Positions 18,449-26,736 of a stretch of 64,000 bases of DNA are shown here, piece after piece. The stretch covers positions 186,001 through 250,000 of the forward strand of contig NZ_RAHW01000004.1 of NCBI RefSeq assembly GCF_004117875.1. The letters run 5' to 3'. A program made the position numbers and the translations under genes. How positions within the stretch are numbered: position 1 is the stretch's first letter; each line of letters opens with the position of its first letter. Below the pieces are notes generated by a model, which was given only the letters and a program-made list of their open reading frames with translations, ran no database searches and was not told the origin of the DNA. Origin of the DNA: Geomonas oryzae. Lineage in GTDB: Bacteria; Desulfobacterota; Desulfuromonadia; Geobacterales; Geobacteraceae.

Positions 18449-19897
18449 ATGTTTCGTCGCACCAAGATCGTAGCCACCGTCGGCCCCGCCAGCGACTCCA
18501 AGGAGATGCTGGATACCCTGATCCATGCAGGTGTCGACGTTTTCCGCCTGAACTTCTCCCACGGCGATTACGCAACGAAGGCACAGGTCATCGAAAACAT
18601 CCGCAACCTTTCCAAGGAGCACGAGCACGCCGTCGCCATCCTGGGCGACCTCCAGGGACCGAAGATCCGCACCGGCCTCATGGCGGGGGGGAGCATGCCG
18701 CTTTCCGCCGGAAGCGAGGTGGTGGTCACCACGCGGGAGGTGCTCGGCGAGGGGAACCTGATCCCGACCATCTACCGCGGGCTGCCGCACGACGTGAAGA
18801 CCGGCGATCGCATCCTTCTGGACGACGGCCTCATGGAGCTAAAGGTGTTGGGCGTCGAGGGGGATGACGTTCGTTGCCTCGTCGTCACCGGCGGTCTTTT
18901 GAAGGACCGCAAAGGGATCAACCTCCCCGGCGCGAAGGTCTCGGCCCCCGCGCTCACCGAGAAGGACCGCGAGGACCTGCAGTTCTGCATGGAGCAGCGC
19001 CTGGACTACGTGGCGCTCTCCTTCGTGCGCCAGGAGTCGGACGTGCTGCAGCTGCGCGAGATCATCGACGCGGCGGGTTCTCCTTTGCGCATCATCGCGA
19101 AGATCGAGAAGCCCGAGGCGGTGCTCAACTTCGCCGCCATCCTGCGCGCCTCCGACGGCGTCATGGTGGCCCGCGGCGACCTGGGCGTAGAGTTGAACCC
19201 CGAGAAGGTACCCCTCATCCAAAAGCGCATCATCCGCAGCTGCAACGAGGCGGGAAAACCGGTGATCACGGCGACCCAGATGCTCGAGAGCATGGTCAAC
19301 AACCCGCGCCCGACCCGTGCCGAGACCTCGGACGTCGCCAACGCGATCCTGGACGGCACCGACGCCATCATGCTCTCCGCCGAGACCGCGTCCGGGAAAT
19401 ACCCGGTGGAGGCGGTCTCCATGATGGTCCAGGTGGCGCGCGACATCGAGAACGACCCGCAGCTCATGGCGCAGTGCTGCAAGGGACCGGACGGCAAAAA
19501 CGGCCTCCCGAACATCTCCGAGGTGATCGGCATGGCCGCCTGCCGCGCGGCGGAGAGCGTCAAGGCCGCCGCCATCCTCGCCTTCACCCAGACCGGGAGC
19601 ACGGCGGCGCTCGTCTCGAAGTACCGTCCCGCCCAGCCCATCATCGCGGTGACCCCGTCGCAGGAGGTGCGCCGCCGGCTCGCCCTGTACGCCGGGGTGC
19701 ACGCCCTGAGGGTCGACATCGAGGGGGACACGGAATCGCAGATCCTCTCGGTGGAGGCCGCGGTACTCGATACCGGCTGGCTCAAAAACGGGGAACTCGT
19801 AGTGATAACCATGGGGAGTCCGCTCTCAAGCCCGGGCACCACCAATCTGATGAAGGTGCACCGTCTGCATGAGCCCGTGGCGGATCCAAAGCGCTGA
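18449..19897 (+). CDS. pyk: Pyruvate kinase
   Basis: Final glycolytic enzyme, phosphoenolpyruvate plus ADP to pyruvate plus ATP. It is 482 residues, the usual bacterial length. Motifs in order: TKIVATVGPAS at the N-terminus, FRLNFSHGD, GDLQGPKIRTG, the B-domain, AKIEKPEAVLNF with the catalytic Lys, MVARGDLGVEL, and VITATQMLESMVNNPRPTRAETSDVANAILDGTDAIMLS, followed by the C-terminal allosteric domain. GAGGAG lies 6 bases before the ATG. It stands alone, with about 180 bases of unassigned sequence upstream. Confidence 0.97.
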   Translation: MFRRTKIVATVGPASDSKEMLDTLIHAGVDVFRLNFSHGDYATKAQVIENIRNLSKEHEHAVAILGDLQGPKIRTGLMAGGSMPLSAGSEVVVTTREVLGEGNLIPTIYRGLPHDVKTGDRILLDDGLMELKVLGVEGDDVRCLVVTGGLLKDRKGINLPGAKVSAPALTEKDREDLQFCMEQRLDYVALSFVRQESDVLQLREIIDAAGSPLRIIAKIEKPEAVLNFAAILRASDGVMVARGDLGVELNPEKVPLIQKRIIRSCNEAGKPVITATQMLESMVNNPRPTRAETSDVANAILDGTDAIMLSAETASGKYPVEAVSMMVQVARDIENDPQLMAQCCKGPDGKNGLPNISEVIGMAACRAAESVKAAAILAFTQTGSTAALVSKYRPAQPIIAVTPSQEVRRRLALYAGVHALRVDIEGDTESQILSVEAAVLDTGWLKNGELVVITMGSPLSSPGTTNLMKVHRLHEPVADPKR

Positions 19898-19960
19898 GTC
19901 AGTCGGGAGGTGCCCCGGCGCCAAAGCGCGGCAAAGACCCCTTCTTTGTTTGATTTAGCC

Positions 19961-19989
19961 TTGCGCTGCGGAGGGGGCGGTGCTATAAA
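19961..19989 (+). promoter_or_regulatory. Possible sigma-70 promoter for galE
   Basis: TTGCGC, a 17-base spacer and TATAAA lie about 135 bases before galE. The -10 is good and the -35 weak. Confidence 0.4.
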
Positions 19990-20124
19990 TACTCGCGATT
20001 GCTCGCTTGAGCATCTGCGTTGCGTGTGTGACGGCCGGCTTTATGTCTCGCCGCCGCGGCGTATCGAGGGTTTAGTCCAAATGGCTAGACCCTCTTTCAT
20101 TATCTTTGTCATGGAGGTTGCTCT

Positions 20125-21114
20125 GTGAGTGTCATTCTCGTTACCGGCGGAGCCGGTTACATAGGAAGCCACGTCGTGCGTCAACTCTCCGAGGCCGGGC
20201 ACGAGGTGGTGGTCTATGACAACCTCTCCACCGGTTCGGCGGACGCCCTGATCCATGGGGAGTGCCTGATCGTCGGTGACCTGGCGGACCAGGCGAAGAT
20301 CGGCGAGGTGATCAGGGAGACGGGGTGCAAGTCGGTGCTGCACTTCGCCGCCGCCATCATCGCCCCCGAGTCGGTCCACCTGCCGCTCAAGTACTATTCC
20401 AACAACACGCGCAACACCCTGAACCTGCTGCAGGCGTGTGTCGAGCATGGGGTGGAGCGCTTCATCTTCTCCAGTACCGCCGCGGTCTACGGCATGCCCG
20501 AGGGGGGGAGCGCCTCTGAGGCGAGCGCCACGGCCCCCATCAACCCCTACGGCACCTCCAAGCTCATGAGCGAATGGATGCTGCGCGACGCGGCCTTCGC
20601 GCACGGCTTTTCCTACGTGGCGCTGCGCTACTTCAACGTCGCCGGGGCCGATCCCGAGGCGCGCATCGGGCAGCGCACCCCGGAGGCGACCCACCTCATC
20701 AAGGTGGCCTGCCAGGCGGGGCTTGGCGCGCGCGACGGCGTCTCCATCTTCGGCACCGACTACGCGACCCCCGACGGCACCGGCATCCGCGACTACATCC
20801 ACATCGAGGATCTCGCCTCGGCGCACCTGGCCGCCCTCTCGTACCTGGAAAAGGGAGGTACCTCGAACGTGATCAACGTGGGGTACGGCGCGGGGAGCAG
20901 CGTGCGCGAGGTGATCCGCGTGGTCAAGGAGGTAAGCGGGGTCGACTTCAAGGTGAGCGAAGCGCCGCGCCGTCCGGGCGACCCGGACAGCCTGGTCGCC
21001 GTGGCGGAAAAGATCCGCAGCGTGCTCGGGTGGACACCCAGGTACGACGACCTGCACACCATCGTGGCGGACGCCTGGCGCTGGGAAAAGAAACTGTTCG
21101 AGTCCCGCCGATAA
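20125..21114 (+). CDS. galE: UDP-glucose 4-epimerase
   Basis: NAD-dependent short-chain dehydrogenase that interconverts UDP-glucose and UDP-galactose for polysaccharide and LPS synthesis. It is 329 residues. The N-terminal Rossmann motif is VTGGAGYIGSHVV, the catalytic pair is in STAAVYG (Ser/Thr) and NPYGTSKLMSE (YxxxK), and the GalE-type LRYFNVAGADPEARIGQ and GTGIRDYIHIEDLASAH follow. The start is GTG, chosen because GGAGG lies 8 bases upstream. Downstream genes yicC and gmk follow on the same strand with short spacing but unrelated roles. Confidence 0.93.
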   Translation: MSVILVTGGAGYIGSHVVRQLSEAGHEVVVYDNLSTGSADALIHGECLIVGDLADQAKIGEVIRETGCKSVLHFAAAIIAPESVHLPLKYYSNNTRNTLNLLQACVEHGVERFIFSSTAAVYGMPEGGSASEASATAPINPYGTSKLMSEWMLRDAAFAHGFSYVALRYFNVAGADPEARIGQRTPEATHLIKVACQAGLGARDGVSIFGTDYATPDGTGIRDYIHIEDLASAHLAALSYLEKGGTSNVINVGYGAGSSVREVIRVVKEVSGVDFKVSEAPRRPGDPDSLVAVAEKIRSVLGWTPRYDDLHTIVADAWRWEKKLFESRR

Positions 21115-21139
21115 TGGGGGCGCGAGAAAGGGAGATGGC

Positions 21140-22018
21140 ATGATCAAGAGCATGACCGGATATGGCAAGGGGGAGGCGGCCCATGAGGCGGGGCGCTTCA
21201 TCGTGGAGGTGCGCTGCGTGAACCACCGCTACGGCGAGGTGACCGTGAAGCTTCCCCGGGCGCTGATGCAGTTCGAGAACGAGATCAAGAAGCGGGTGGG
21301 CGAGAGGCTCGTGCGCGGCAAGATCGACGTCTTCATCCAGGTCGAGAACGCGGTGGCCCTCGGGGTTCCCACCCCGAACCTGCCGCTTGCGCGCGGGTAT
21401 CTGAAGGCCTACCAGACGATCGGCGAGGCACTCGGGCTTTCCGGGCAGGTCGACCTCTCTCTCATCGCGGCCCAGCGCGACGTGGTCACCGTGGCCGCCG
21501 AGGCCGAGGCGACCCTCGAGGAGATCCCGCAGGAGCTGGTCGCGGCGGTCGAGGACGCGCTGCGCCGGGTGGACGAGATGCGTCTTTTCGAGGGGGAGTC
21601 GCTCCTAGGCGACTTCAAGAAGCGTCGCGAGACCCTGGACCGGCTGATCGGGCAGGTGGGGGAGCGCGCGCCGCTCGTGGTCTCGGAGTATGCACAGCGC
21701 CTCAAAGAGAGGATCGCGCAGCTTCTGGGCGAGGGAAGCCTCCCCGAGGAGCGCATCGCACAGGAGGTCGCCGTCATGGCCGACAAGTGCGACGTCACCG
21801 AGGAACTGGTGCGTCTTGGCAGCCACCTGCGCCAGTTCGACGAGACCCTCGCGCAGAGCGAGCCGGTGGGTAGAAAGCTCGACTTCCTGCTCCAGGAGAT
21901 CAACCGCGAGGTGAACACGATCGGTTCGAAGGCGAACGACGCCCGGATGGCGGCGTGCGTGGTGGAGTTGAAGGCCGAACTCGAAAAGATCCGTGAACAG
22001 GTGCAGAACATAGAGTAA
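21140..22018 (+). CDS. yicC: YicC family endoribonuclease-like protein
   Basis: A 292-residue member of the YicC/YloC family; the E. coli and B. subtilis members act as endoribonucleases. The family start MIKSMTGYGKGEA is present, followed by EVRCVNHRYGEVTVKLPRAL, a helical middle, and the highly conserved C-terminal DUF1732 block (EVAVMADKCDVTEELVRLGSHL...KLDFLLQEINREVNTIGSKAND). GGGAGA precedes the ATG. Gene order yicC-gmk-rpoZ-rel is common in many bacteria, and links it to RNA turnover and the stringent response by context only. Confidence 0.93.
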   Translation: MIKSMTGYGKGEAAHEAGRFIVEVRCVNHRYGEVTVKLPRALMQFENEIKKRVGERLVRGKIDVFIQVENAVALGVPTPNLPLARGYLKAYQTIGEALGLSGQVDLSLIAAQRDVVTVAAEAEATLEEIPQELVAAVEDALRRVDEMRLFEGESLLGDFKKRRETLDRLIGQVGERAPLVVSEYAQRLKERIAQLLGEGSLPEERIAQEVAVMADKCDVTEELVRLGSHLRQFDETLAQSEPVGRKLDFLLQEINREVNTIGSKANDARMAACVVELKAELEKIREQVQNIE

Positions 22019-22091
22019 GGCAGACTTTACAGTTGCGTGGGTCCGCCGTCACGGTTTGTAGCGGATCCCGACAACGAGAACGGGTGAAACG

Positions 22092-22700
22092 ATGAAACGT
22101 GAAGGCGTGCTGTACGTGATTTCGGCTCCTTCGGGGGCGGGTAAGACCTCGCTCTGCAAGGAAATAATTGACATATTCCCCAACTTGCGGCATTCTGTCA
22201 GCTACACGACGCGCCCTCCCCGAAACGGAGAGGTGCACGGGCGTGATTATTTTTTTGTGGGCAAGGAAGAGTTCGACCGGATGGTTGAGGCCGGCGAGTT
22301 CGCCGAGTGGGCCGAGGTGCACGGCAACTTCTACGGCACGTCGCTTGCCACCCTCAAGGAATCCCGTGCCGAGGGGATCGACCTCATCCTTGACATCGAC
22401 TGCCAGGGTGCACGGCAGTTGAAGGGGCGTTTCGAAGGAGGGGTCTACATCTTCGTACTCCCGCCCAGCATCGAGGAGCTCAGGCGCCGCCTGGACAACC
22501 GCTCCTCCGACTCGCAGGAAGTCATCGAGCGCCGCATCCAAAACGCCTCCGGCGAGATCAAGGAAGCGCGCTGGTACGACTACATCATCGTCAACGACAA
22601 GTTTACCGAGGCCCTGGAACAGCTGAAAAGCGTGCTGGTCGCCGAACAGTGCCGCTCCACCCGTCTTCTGCAGGGGCTTTCCAGGATCTTCACGATCTAG
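22092..22700 (+). CDS. gmk: Guanylate kinase
   Basis: Phosphorylates GMP to GDP with ATP. It is 202 residues, the normal length. P-loop SAPSGAGKTSL is at residues about 11-21; the GMP-binding region shows SYTTRPPRNGEVHGRDYFFV and EWAEVHGNFYGTS; the lid region is RRLDNRSSDSQEVIERRI. It begins 73 bases after yicC; the small remA/DUF370 gene often found between them in other bacteria is not present here. rpoZ follows after 33 bases. Confidence 0.97.
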   Translation: MKREGVLYVISAPSGAGKTSLCKEIIDIFPNLRHSVSYTTRPPRNGEVHGRDYFFVGKEEFDRMVEAGEFAEWAEVHGNFYGTSLATLKESRAEGIDLILDIDCQGARQLKGRFEGGVYIFVLPPSIEELRRRLDNRSSDSQEVIERRIQNASGEIKEARWYDYIIVNDKFTEALEQLKSVLVAEQCRSTRLLQGLSRIFTI

Positions 22701-22733
22701 CAGCTACGTAAAATCACAAAGGGGATTTCATTT

Positions 22734-22940
22734 ATGGCAAGGGTTACCGTAGAAGATTGCCTCGAGAAGGTGGACAACCGCTTCCTCCTGGTCATGCTCG
22801 CCTCCAAGAGGGTGAAGCAGCTTTTCAAAGGCGCGAAGCCGCTTATCGACAACAGGGGCGCCAACAAGAACGTGGTCGTCTCCCTGAGGGAAATCGCCGC
22901 CGGCAAGATCGGCTGTGAGATCGGCAAGAAGGGTCGTTAG
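22734..22940 (+). CDS. rpoZ: RNA polymerase omega subunit
   Basis: A 68-residue omega subunit, which stabilises the beta' subunit of RNA polymerase. The family sequence [17 protein letters not shown] starts it, followed by [13 protein letters not shown] and REIAAGKI. It lies directly after gmk, and a hairpin with a T-run separates it from rel. Omega also forms part of ppGpp binding site 1 in proteobacteria, which fits its position beside rel. Confidence 0.95.
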   Translation: MARVTVEDCLEKVDNRFLLVMLASKRVKQLFKGAKPLIDNRGANKNVVVSLREIAAGKIGCEIGKKGR

Positions 22941-22989
22941 TAGATCGGAGGGGGACTCGCGTGCAGCGGTCCCCCCTTTTTGAACCTGC

Positions 22990-23044
22990 AGGGGCTATCG
23001 GCTCACGGGGAATGTGGCCCCGGGCTGTTAGCCCCTTCTTTTTC
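22990..23044 (+). terminator. Hairpin terminator between rpoZ and rel
   Basis: AGGGGCTA pairs with TAGCCCCT, with an inner GGGG/CCCC stem, followed by TCTTTTT. It would end or attenuate the gmk-rpoZ transcript just before rel. Confidence 0.6.
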
Positions 23045-23060
23045 AGTTAAAACGGACGCG

Positions 23061-25211
23061 ATGATACGACTGAACGACATACTCGATAAGGTCTCCGCTT
23101 ACAACCCGGGCGCGAACCTCGACCTTTTGCGCAAGGCCTACGTCTTCTGCGCCAAGGTGCACCAAGGGCAGACGCGCCTCTCCGGTGAGCCGTACCTGAT
23201 CCACCCGATGGAGGTGGCCGGTATCCTGGCCGACCTGAGGCTCGACCTTGCCGCCGTGGTGACCGGTCTGCTGCACGATACCGTCGAGGACACCCTGACC
23301 ACCCACGAGGAGCTGGAATCGCTCTTCGGCGAGGAGGTGGCGCGCCTGGTCGACGGCGTCACGAAGATCGGCAAGATCCACTTCAAGACCAAGGAGGAGA
23401 GCCAGGCGGAGAACTTCCGCAAGATGCTCCTCGCCATGGCCAATGACATCCGGGTCATCCTGGTTAAGCTCGCCGACCGTCTGCACAACATGCGCACCCT
23501 GCAGTACCAGCCCGAGCCGAAGCAGCGCACCATCGCGCGGGAGACGCTGGATATCTACGCCCCGATCGCGAACCGGCTCGGCATTTCCTGGGTTAAGGGC
23601 GAACTCGAGGACCTCTCCTTCCGCTACCTGGAGCCGCAGCTTTACTACGATCTCGCCTCCAAGGTCGCCAAGAAGAAGCAGGAACGCGAGTCCTACGTCT
23701 CCACGGTGAAGGAGATCATCAAGAAGCAGCTCGAGGAGCACGGCATCAAGGGGGACGTCTCCGGGCGCTCCAAGCACCTCTACTCCATCTACCGCAAGAT
23801 GCAGAGCAGAAACGTCGACATCGACGAGATCTACGACCTGATCGCGATCCGCGTCTCGGTGGACGACATACGCGAGTGCTACGAGGTGCTGGGCATCATC
23901 CACTCCACCTGGAAGCCCATTCCCGGCCGCTTCAAGGACTACATCGCGATGCCGAAGGGTAACATGTACCAGTCGCTGCACACGACGGTGATCGGCCCCT
24001 ACGGCGAGCGGATGGAGGTGCAGATCCGCACCGCCGAGATGCACCGGGTCGCCGAGAGCGGCATCGCGGCGCACTGGAAGTACAAGGAAGGGAAGGGGTA
24101 CGACGAGAAGGAGGTCCGCCACTTCACCTGGATCAGGCAGCTCCTCGAGTGGCAGCAGGAACTCGCCGACTCCAAGGAGTTCATGGACACGGTGAAGGTC
24201 GAACTCTTCCCGGAGGACGTCTTCATCTTCACCCCGAAGGGTGACGTGAAGGGGTTCCCGAAGGGGTCGACGCCGATCGACTTCGCCTACTCGGTGCACA
24301 CCGACGTGGGGCATCGCTGCGTCGGCGCCAAGGTGAACGGAAAGCTCGTGCCGCTGAAGTACGAGCTGAAGACCGGCGACATCGTGGAGGTGATCACCTC
24401 GCCGCACCACACCCCGAGCAAGGACTGGCTGAAGATCGTCAAGAGCTCGCGGGCGCGCAACAAGATCCGGGCCTGGGTGAAGACCGAGGAGCGCCTGAGA
24501 AGCATCACTTTAGGGCGCGAGATCTGCGAGAAGGATTTCCGCCGCTACTCCCTGAACCTCTCCAAGCTGCAGAAGGGGGGCGAGCTGAAGAAGGTCGCCC
24601 AGGAGTTCGGCTTCCAGACCGAGGACGACCTGATGGCGTCGGTCGGCTACGGCAAGCTCTCCGCGAACCAGCTGCTCGGCAAACTCCTCCCCGCTGACAA
24701 GCTCGAGGCGGCCAAGGAGCAGAAGGAAACCCGCATCGGAAAGGTGATAGGCGCGCTTAAGGGGAAATCCTCCTCCGCCATCGAGATCAACGGCGTAGAG
24801 GACGTTCTCGTGCGCTTCGGCAAGTGCTGCAACCCGCTTCCCGGCGACGAGATCACCGGTTTCATCACCCGCGGGCGCGGGGTCACCGTGCACACCGCGG
24901 ACTGCCCCTTCGCCATGGCGCTCGAGCCCGAGCGGCGCATCGAGGTAGCCTGGAACAAGGGAAAGAAGAGCGCGCTGCCGGTGAAGATCCGCGTGGTGTG
25001 CAACGACGAGAAGGGTATCCTCGCCAACATCGCGACCGCGATCACCAACTGCGAGGCGAACATCTCCAGCGCCTCGATCCAGAGCACCCTCGACAAACGC
25101 GGGGAAAACCTCTTCGAGGTGGACGTGACCGACCTCGATCACCTGAAAAAGGTGTTCGCCGCCATCATGAAGGTGAAAGGGGTCATCAAGGTGGAGCGGC
25201 TTAAGAGTTAG
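23061..25211 (+). CDS. rel: Bifunctional (p)ppGpp synthetase/hydrolase (RSH)
   Basis: Makes and degrades the alarmone (p)ppGpp. It is 716 residues with full RSH architecture: HD hydrolase (about 45-150, LLHDTVEDT), synthetase (about 235-350, RSKHLYSIYRKM, KDYIAMPKGNMYQSLHTTV, EVQIRTAEMHRVAE), TGS (about 390-450, FTPKGDVKGFPKGSTPIDFAYSVHT), zinc-finger/helical region with GKCCNPLPGDEI, and C-terminal ACT (about 640-715). The GRFKDYI motif, RxKD type, together with the intact HD motif indicates a bifunctional enzyme rather than a synthetase-only RelA. The ATG at 23061 begins at the conserved N-terminus (MIRLNDILDKV); the ribosome site is weak. Confidence 0.95.
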   Translation: MIRLNDILDKVSAYNPGANLDLLRKAYVFCAKVHQGQTRLSGEPYLIHPMEVAGILADLRLDLAAVVTGLLHDTVEDTLTTHEELESLFGEEVARLVDGVTKIGKIHFKTKEESQAENFRKMLLAMANDIRVILVKLADRLHNMRTLQYQPEPKQRTIARETLDIYAPIANRLGISWVKGELEDLSFRYLEPQLYYDLASKVAKKKQERESYVSTVKEIIKKQLEEHGIKGDVSGRSKHLYSIYRKMQSRNVDIDEIYDLIAIRVSVDDIRECYEVLGIIHSTWKPIPGRFKDYIAMPKGNMYQSLHTTVIGPYGERMEVQIRTAEMHRVAESGIAAHWKYKEGKGYDEKEVRHFTWIRQLLEWQQELADSKEFMDTVKVELFPEDVFIFTPKGDVKGFPKGSTPIDFAYSVHTDVGHRCVGAKVNGKLVPLKYELKTGDIVEVITSPHHTPSKDWLKIVKSSRARNKIRAWVKTEERLRSITLGREICEKDFRRYSLNLSKLQKGGELKKVAQEFGFQTEDDLMASVGYGKLSANQLLGKLLPADKLEAAKEQKETRIGKVIGALKGKSSSAIEINGVEDVLVRFGKCCNPLPGDEITGFITRGRGVTVHTADCPFAMALEPERRIEVAWNKGKKSALPVKIRVVCNDEKGILANIATAITNCEANISSASIQSTLDKRGENLFEVDVTDLDHLKKVFAAIMKVKGVIKVERLKS

Positions 25212-25240
25212 CAGCAGAAGAAACAGTGAAGGAGGAAGGC

Positions 25241-25621
25241 ATGAAGGAAATTATCAGCACGGAAAACGCGCCCCAGGCGATCGGGCCTTACTCCCAGGGT
25301 GTGAAGGCGGGAGGCTTTCTCTTTCTCTCCGGCGCGATCGCGCTCGACCCGGCGACCGGCGAGGTCGTGCAGGGTGGCGTCGTGGCCGAGACCGAGCAGG
25401 TGATGAAGAACATCGGGGCGCTTCTCTCCGCCGCAGGATTGGGTTTCCAGGACGTCGTGAAGACCACCATCTACCTCGCCAACATGGCGGACTTCGCCAC
25501 GGTGAACGGCATCTACGGCGGCTATTTCCAGGAAGCGGCGCCGGCCCGCAGCACCGTGGAGGTGAAGGGGCTGCCGCGCGGCGTCCTGGTGGAGATCGAA
25601 GTCACCGCGCTTTGCCGCTAG
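25241..25621 (+). CDS. ridA: RidA family reactive imine/enamine deaminase
   Basis: Hydrolyses reactive 2-aminoacrylate and related imines formed by PLP enzymes, protecting them from damage. It is 126 residues, the usual length for this trimeric YjgF/YER057c fold. Motifs: ENAPQAIGPYSQGVKAGGFLFLSG at the N-terminus, NIGALLSAAGLGFQDVVKTTIYL, and the C-terminal PARSTVEVKGLPRGVLVEIEVTA with the catalytic Arg. GGAGG precedes the ATG. It follows rel by 29 bases and may be read from the same transcript. Confidence 0.95.
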   Translation: MKEIISTENAPQAIGPYSQGVKAGGFLFLSGAIALDPATGEVVQGGVVAETEQVMKNIGALLSAAGLGFQDVVKTTIYLANMADFATVNGIYGGYFQEAAPARSTVEVKGLPRGVLVEIEVTALCR

Positions 25622-25637
25622 TAGAGCGCGGACAAAA

Positions 25638-25674
25638 ATAAAGCCGCAGGCGCAAATTGCGCCGCGGCTTTAGG
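25638..25674. terminator. Bidirectional terminator between ridA and rpmB
   Basis: TAAAGCCGC...GCGGCTTTA with an inner GGCGCAA/TTGCGCC stem. A-run on the left and T-run on the right let it work for both convergent genes. Confidence 0.8.
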
Positions 25675-25693
25675 GACTGTGCGGAAGATCTTC

Positions 25694-25885
25694 TTAGAGA
25701 GCCTTGGTGACGTGACCGGAGCGGATGCAGCGGGTGCAGACCTTGATGCTCCTGACGGTACCGTTCTTCACGGCCTTGATCTTCTGCAGGTTCGGGCGCC
25801 AAATTTTGCTGGTCTTGTTGTTGGCGTGGCTAACGTTGTTCCCGAAGCTAGGGCCTTTACCGCAAATCTCGCATATTCTGGACAT
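25694..25885 (-). CDS. rpmB: 50S ribosomal protein L28
   Basis: A 63-residue ribosomal protein of the large subunit. It begins [20 protein letters not shown], typical of L28, and has CEIC near the start and CTRC near the end: the zinc-binding, four-cysteine form. GGAGGG lies 8 bases before the ATG at 25885. The frame continues upstream but without family similarity. It is a single gene, convergent with ridA. Confidence 0.96.
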   Translation of the reverse strand: MSRICEICGKGPSFGNNVSHANNKTSKIWRPNLQKIKAVKNGTVRSIKVCTRCIRSGHVTKAL

Positions 25886-25989
25886 TCTTTGTACCCTCCG
25901 GTGATTACTGAAGTCGTAACTATTAACAGAATCGCGCCGCCGATGCAAGCAAAAAGTTGGCGACTTGTCGTTTTTTCAGGTGCTAAATC

Positions 25990-26586
25990 ATGGCTTTATT
26001 GAAGGGATTAGTCTCCCTGCTGGTGTTGATACTGATCGTTTTGAGTGTGCTGTTCGTGGACTTCGCCTACAAGACCTTCTCGCTCACCCAGCGCGATGTC
26101 AAGGCGGACGCCATCGTGGTGCTGACCGGCGGGCGCGGCCGGGTCGAGGAAGGGGTGCGGCTGTACCGGGCGGGGCAGGGGAAGAAGCTCTTCCTTATCG
26201 GGGTCGATCCCTCCGTCAAGAAGCGGGAGCTTTACAAGGGGGAGCGGGCGGGGGACGTCTACCTGGAGCAGTCCTCGCGCAACACCCTGGAGAACGCGAT
26301 CTACGCGCGCGACCTGATCATGAAGCACGAGGTGAAGTCGATTAAGCTGATCACCTCGCGCTACCACATGAAGCGCTCCACGATCCTTTTCCGGAACGCG
26401 CTCCCGAAGGACGTCGCGATCTACCCGCACCCGGTCGACTCGAGCAACCTGAAGGAAGAGTGGTGGAGCCATTCCGGGAGTTTCAAGCTCCTCTTCTCCG
26501 AGTTCTACAAGTACTGCATCCTCCGTTTCTTCTTCATGTTCGCCCCCGGCGAGCTGCGACCAAACCAATTGAAGATTTACAATTGA
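25990..26586 (+). CDS. YdcF/SanA/ElyC-like DUF218 membrane protein
   Basis: A 198-residue protein with one N-terminal membrane helix (ALLKGLVSLLVLILIVLSVLFVDF) and a DUF218 domain facing the periplasm. Marks: ADAIVVLTGGRGRVEEGVRLYRAGQGKKLFLIG and SSRNTLENAIYARDLIM, then LITSRYHMKRS. Relatives ElyC and SanA take part in envelope and peptidoglycan homeostasis in E. coli; the exact reaction is unknown. Its last codons and stop lie inside the left arm of a short inverted-repeat element, so the C-terminus (LKIYN) may have been altered by insertion of that element. It is divergent from rpmB and convergent with metG. Confidence 0.87.
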   Translation: MALLKGLVSLLVLILIVLSVLFVDFAYKTFSLTQRDVKADAIVVLTGGRGRVEEGVRLYRAGQGKKLFLIGVDPSVKKRELYKGERAGDVYLEQSSRNTLENAIYARDLIMKHEVKSIKLITSRYHMKRSTILFRNALPKDVAIYPHPVDSSNLKEEWWSHSGSFKLLFSEFYKYCILRFFFMFAPGELRPNQLKIYN

Positions 26587-26716
26587 CGATTGACGATTGT
26601 GAATCGGAAGACATTGAGGTGGACGGCAGAAAAGAAGGCGGCAATGAAAAGGCGCTTCACGCGATATGTGTGAAGCGCCTTCGTCTTTCAGCTTTTAGTT
26701 GTCAATCGTCAATTGT
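26579..26716. repeat. MITE-like element with 16-bp inverted ends
   Basis: ACAATTGACGATTGAC at 26579-26594 is exactly inverted at 26701-26716 (GTCAATCGTCAATTGT). The 138-base element contains no gene, lies between two convergent genes, and is flanked inside and outside by further CAATTG/CCATTG repeats. It covers the end of the DUF218 gene. Confidence 0.6.
26649..26688. terminator. Hairpin inside the inverted-repeat element
   Basis: AAGGCGCTTCAC pairs perfectly with GTGAAGCGCCTT around a 9-base loop, followed by CGTCTTTC. It could terminate the DUF218 and metG transcripts from either side. Confidence 0.65.
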
Positions 26717-26736
26717 CCATTGTCCATTGCCTTTGC

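Noticed and set aside
19910-20128. 72-residue frame between pyk and galE
   Set aside because: No ribosome site; it runs through a likely promoter and overlaps the galE start.
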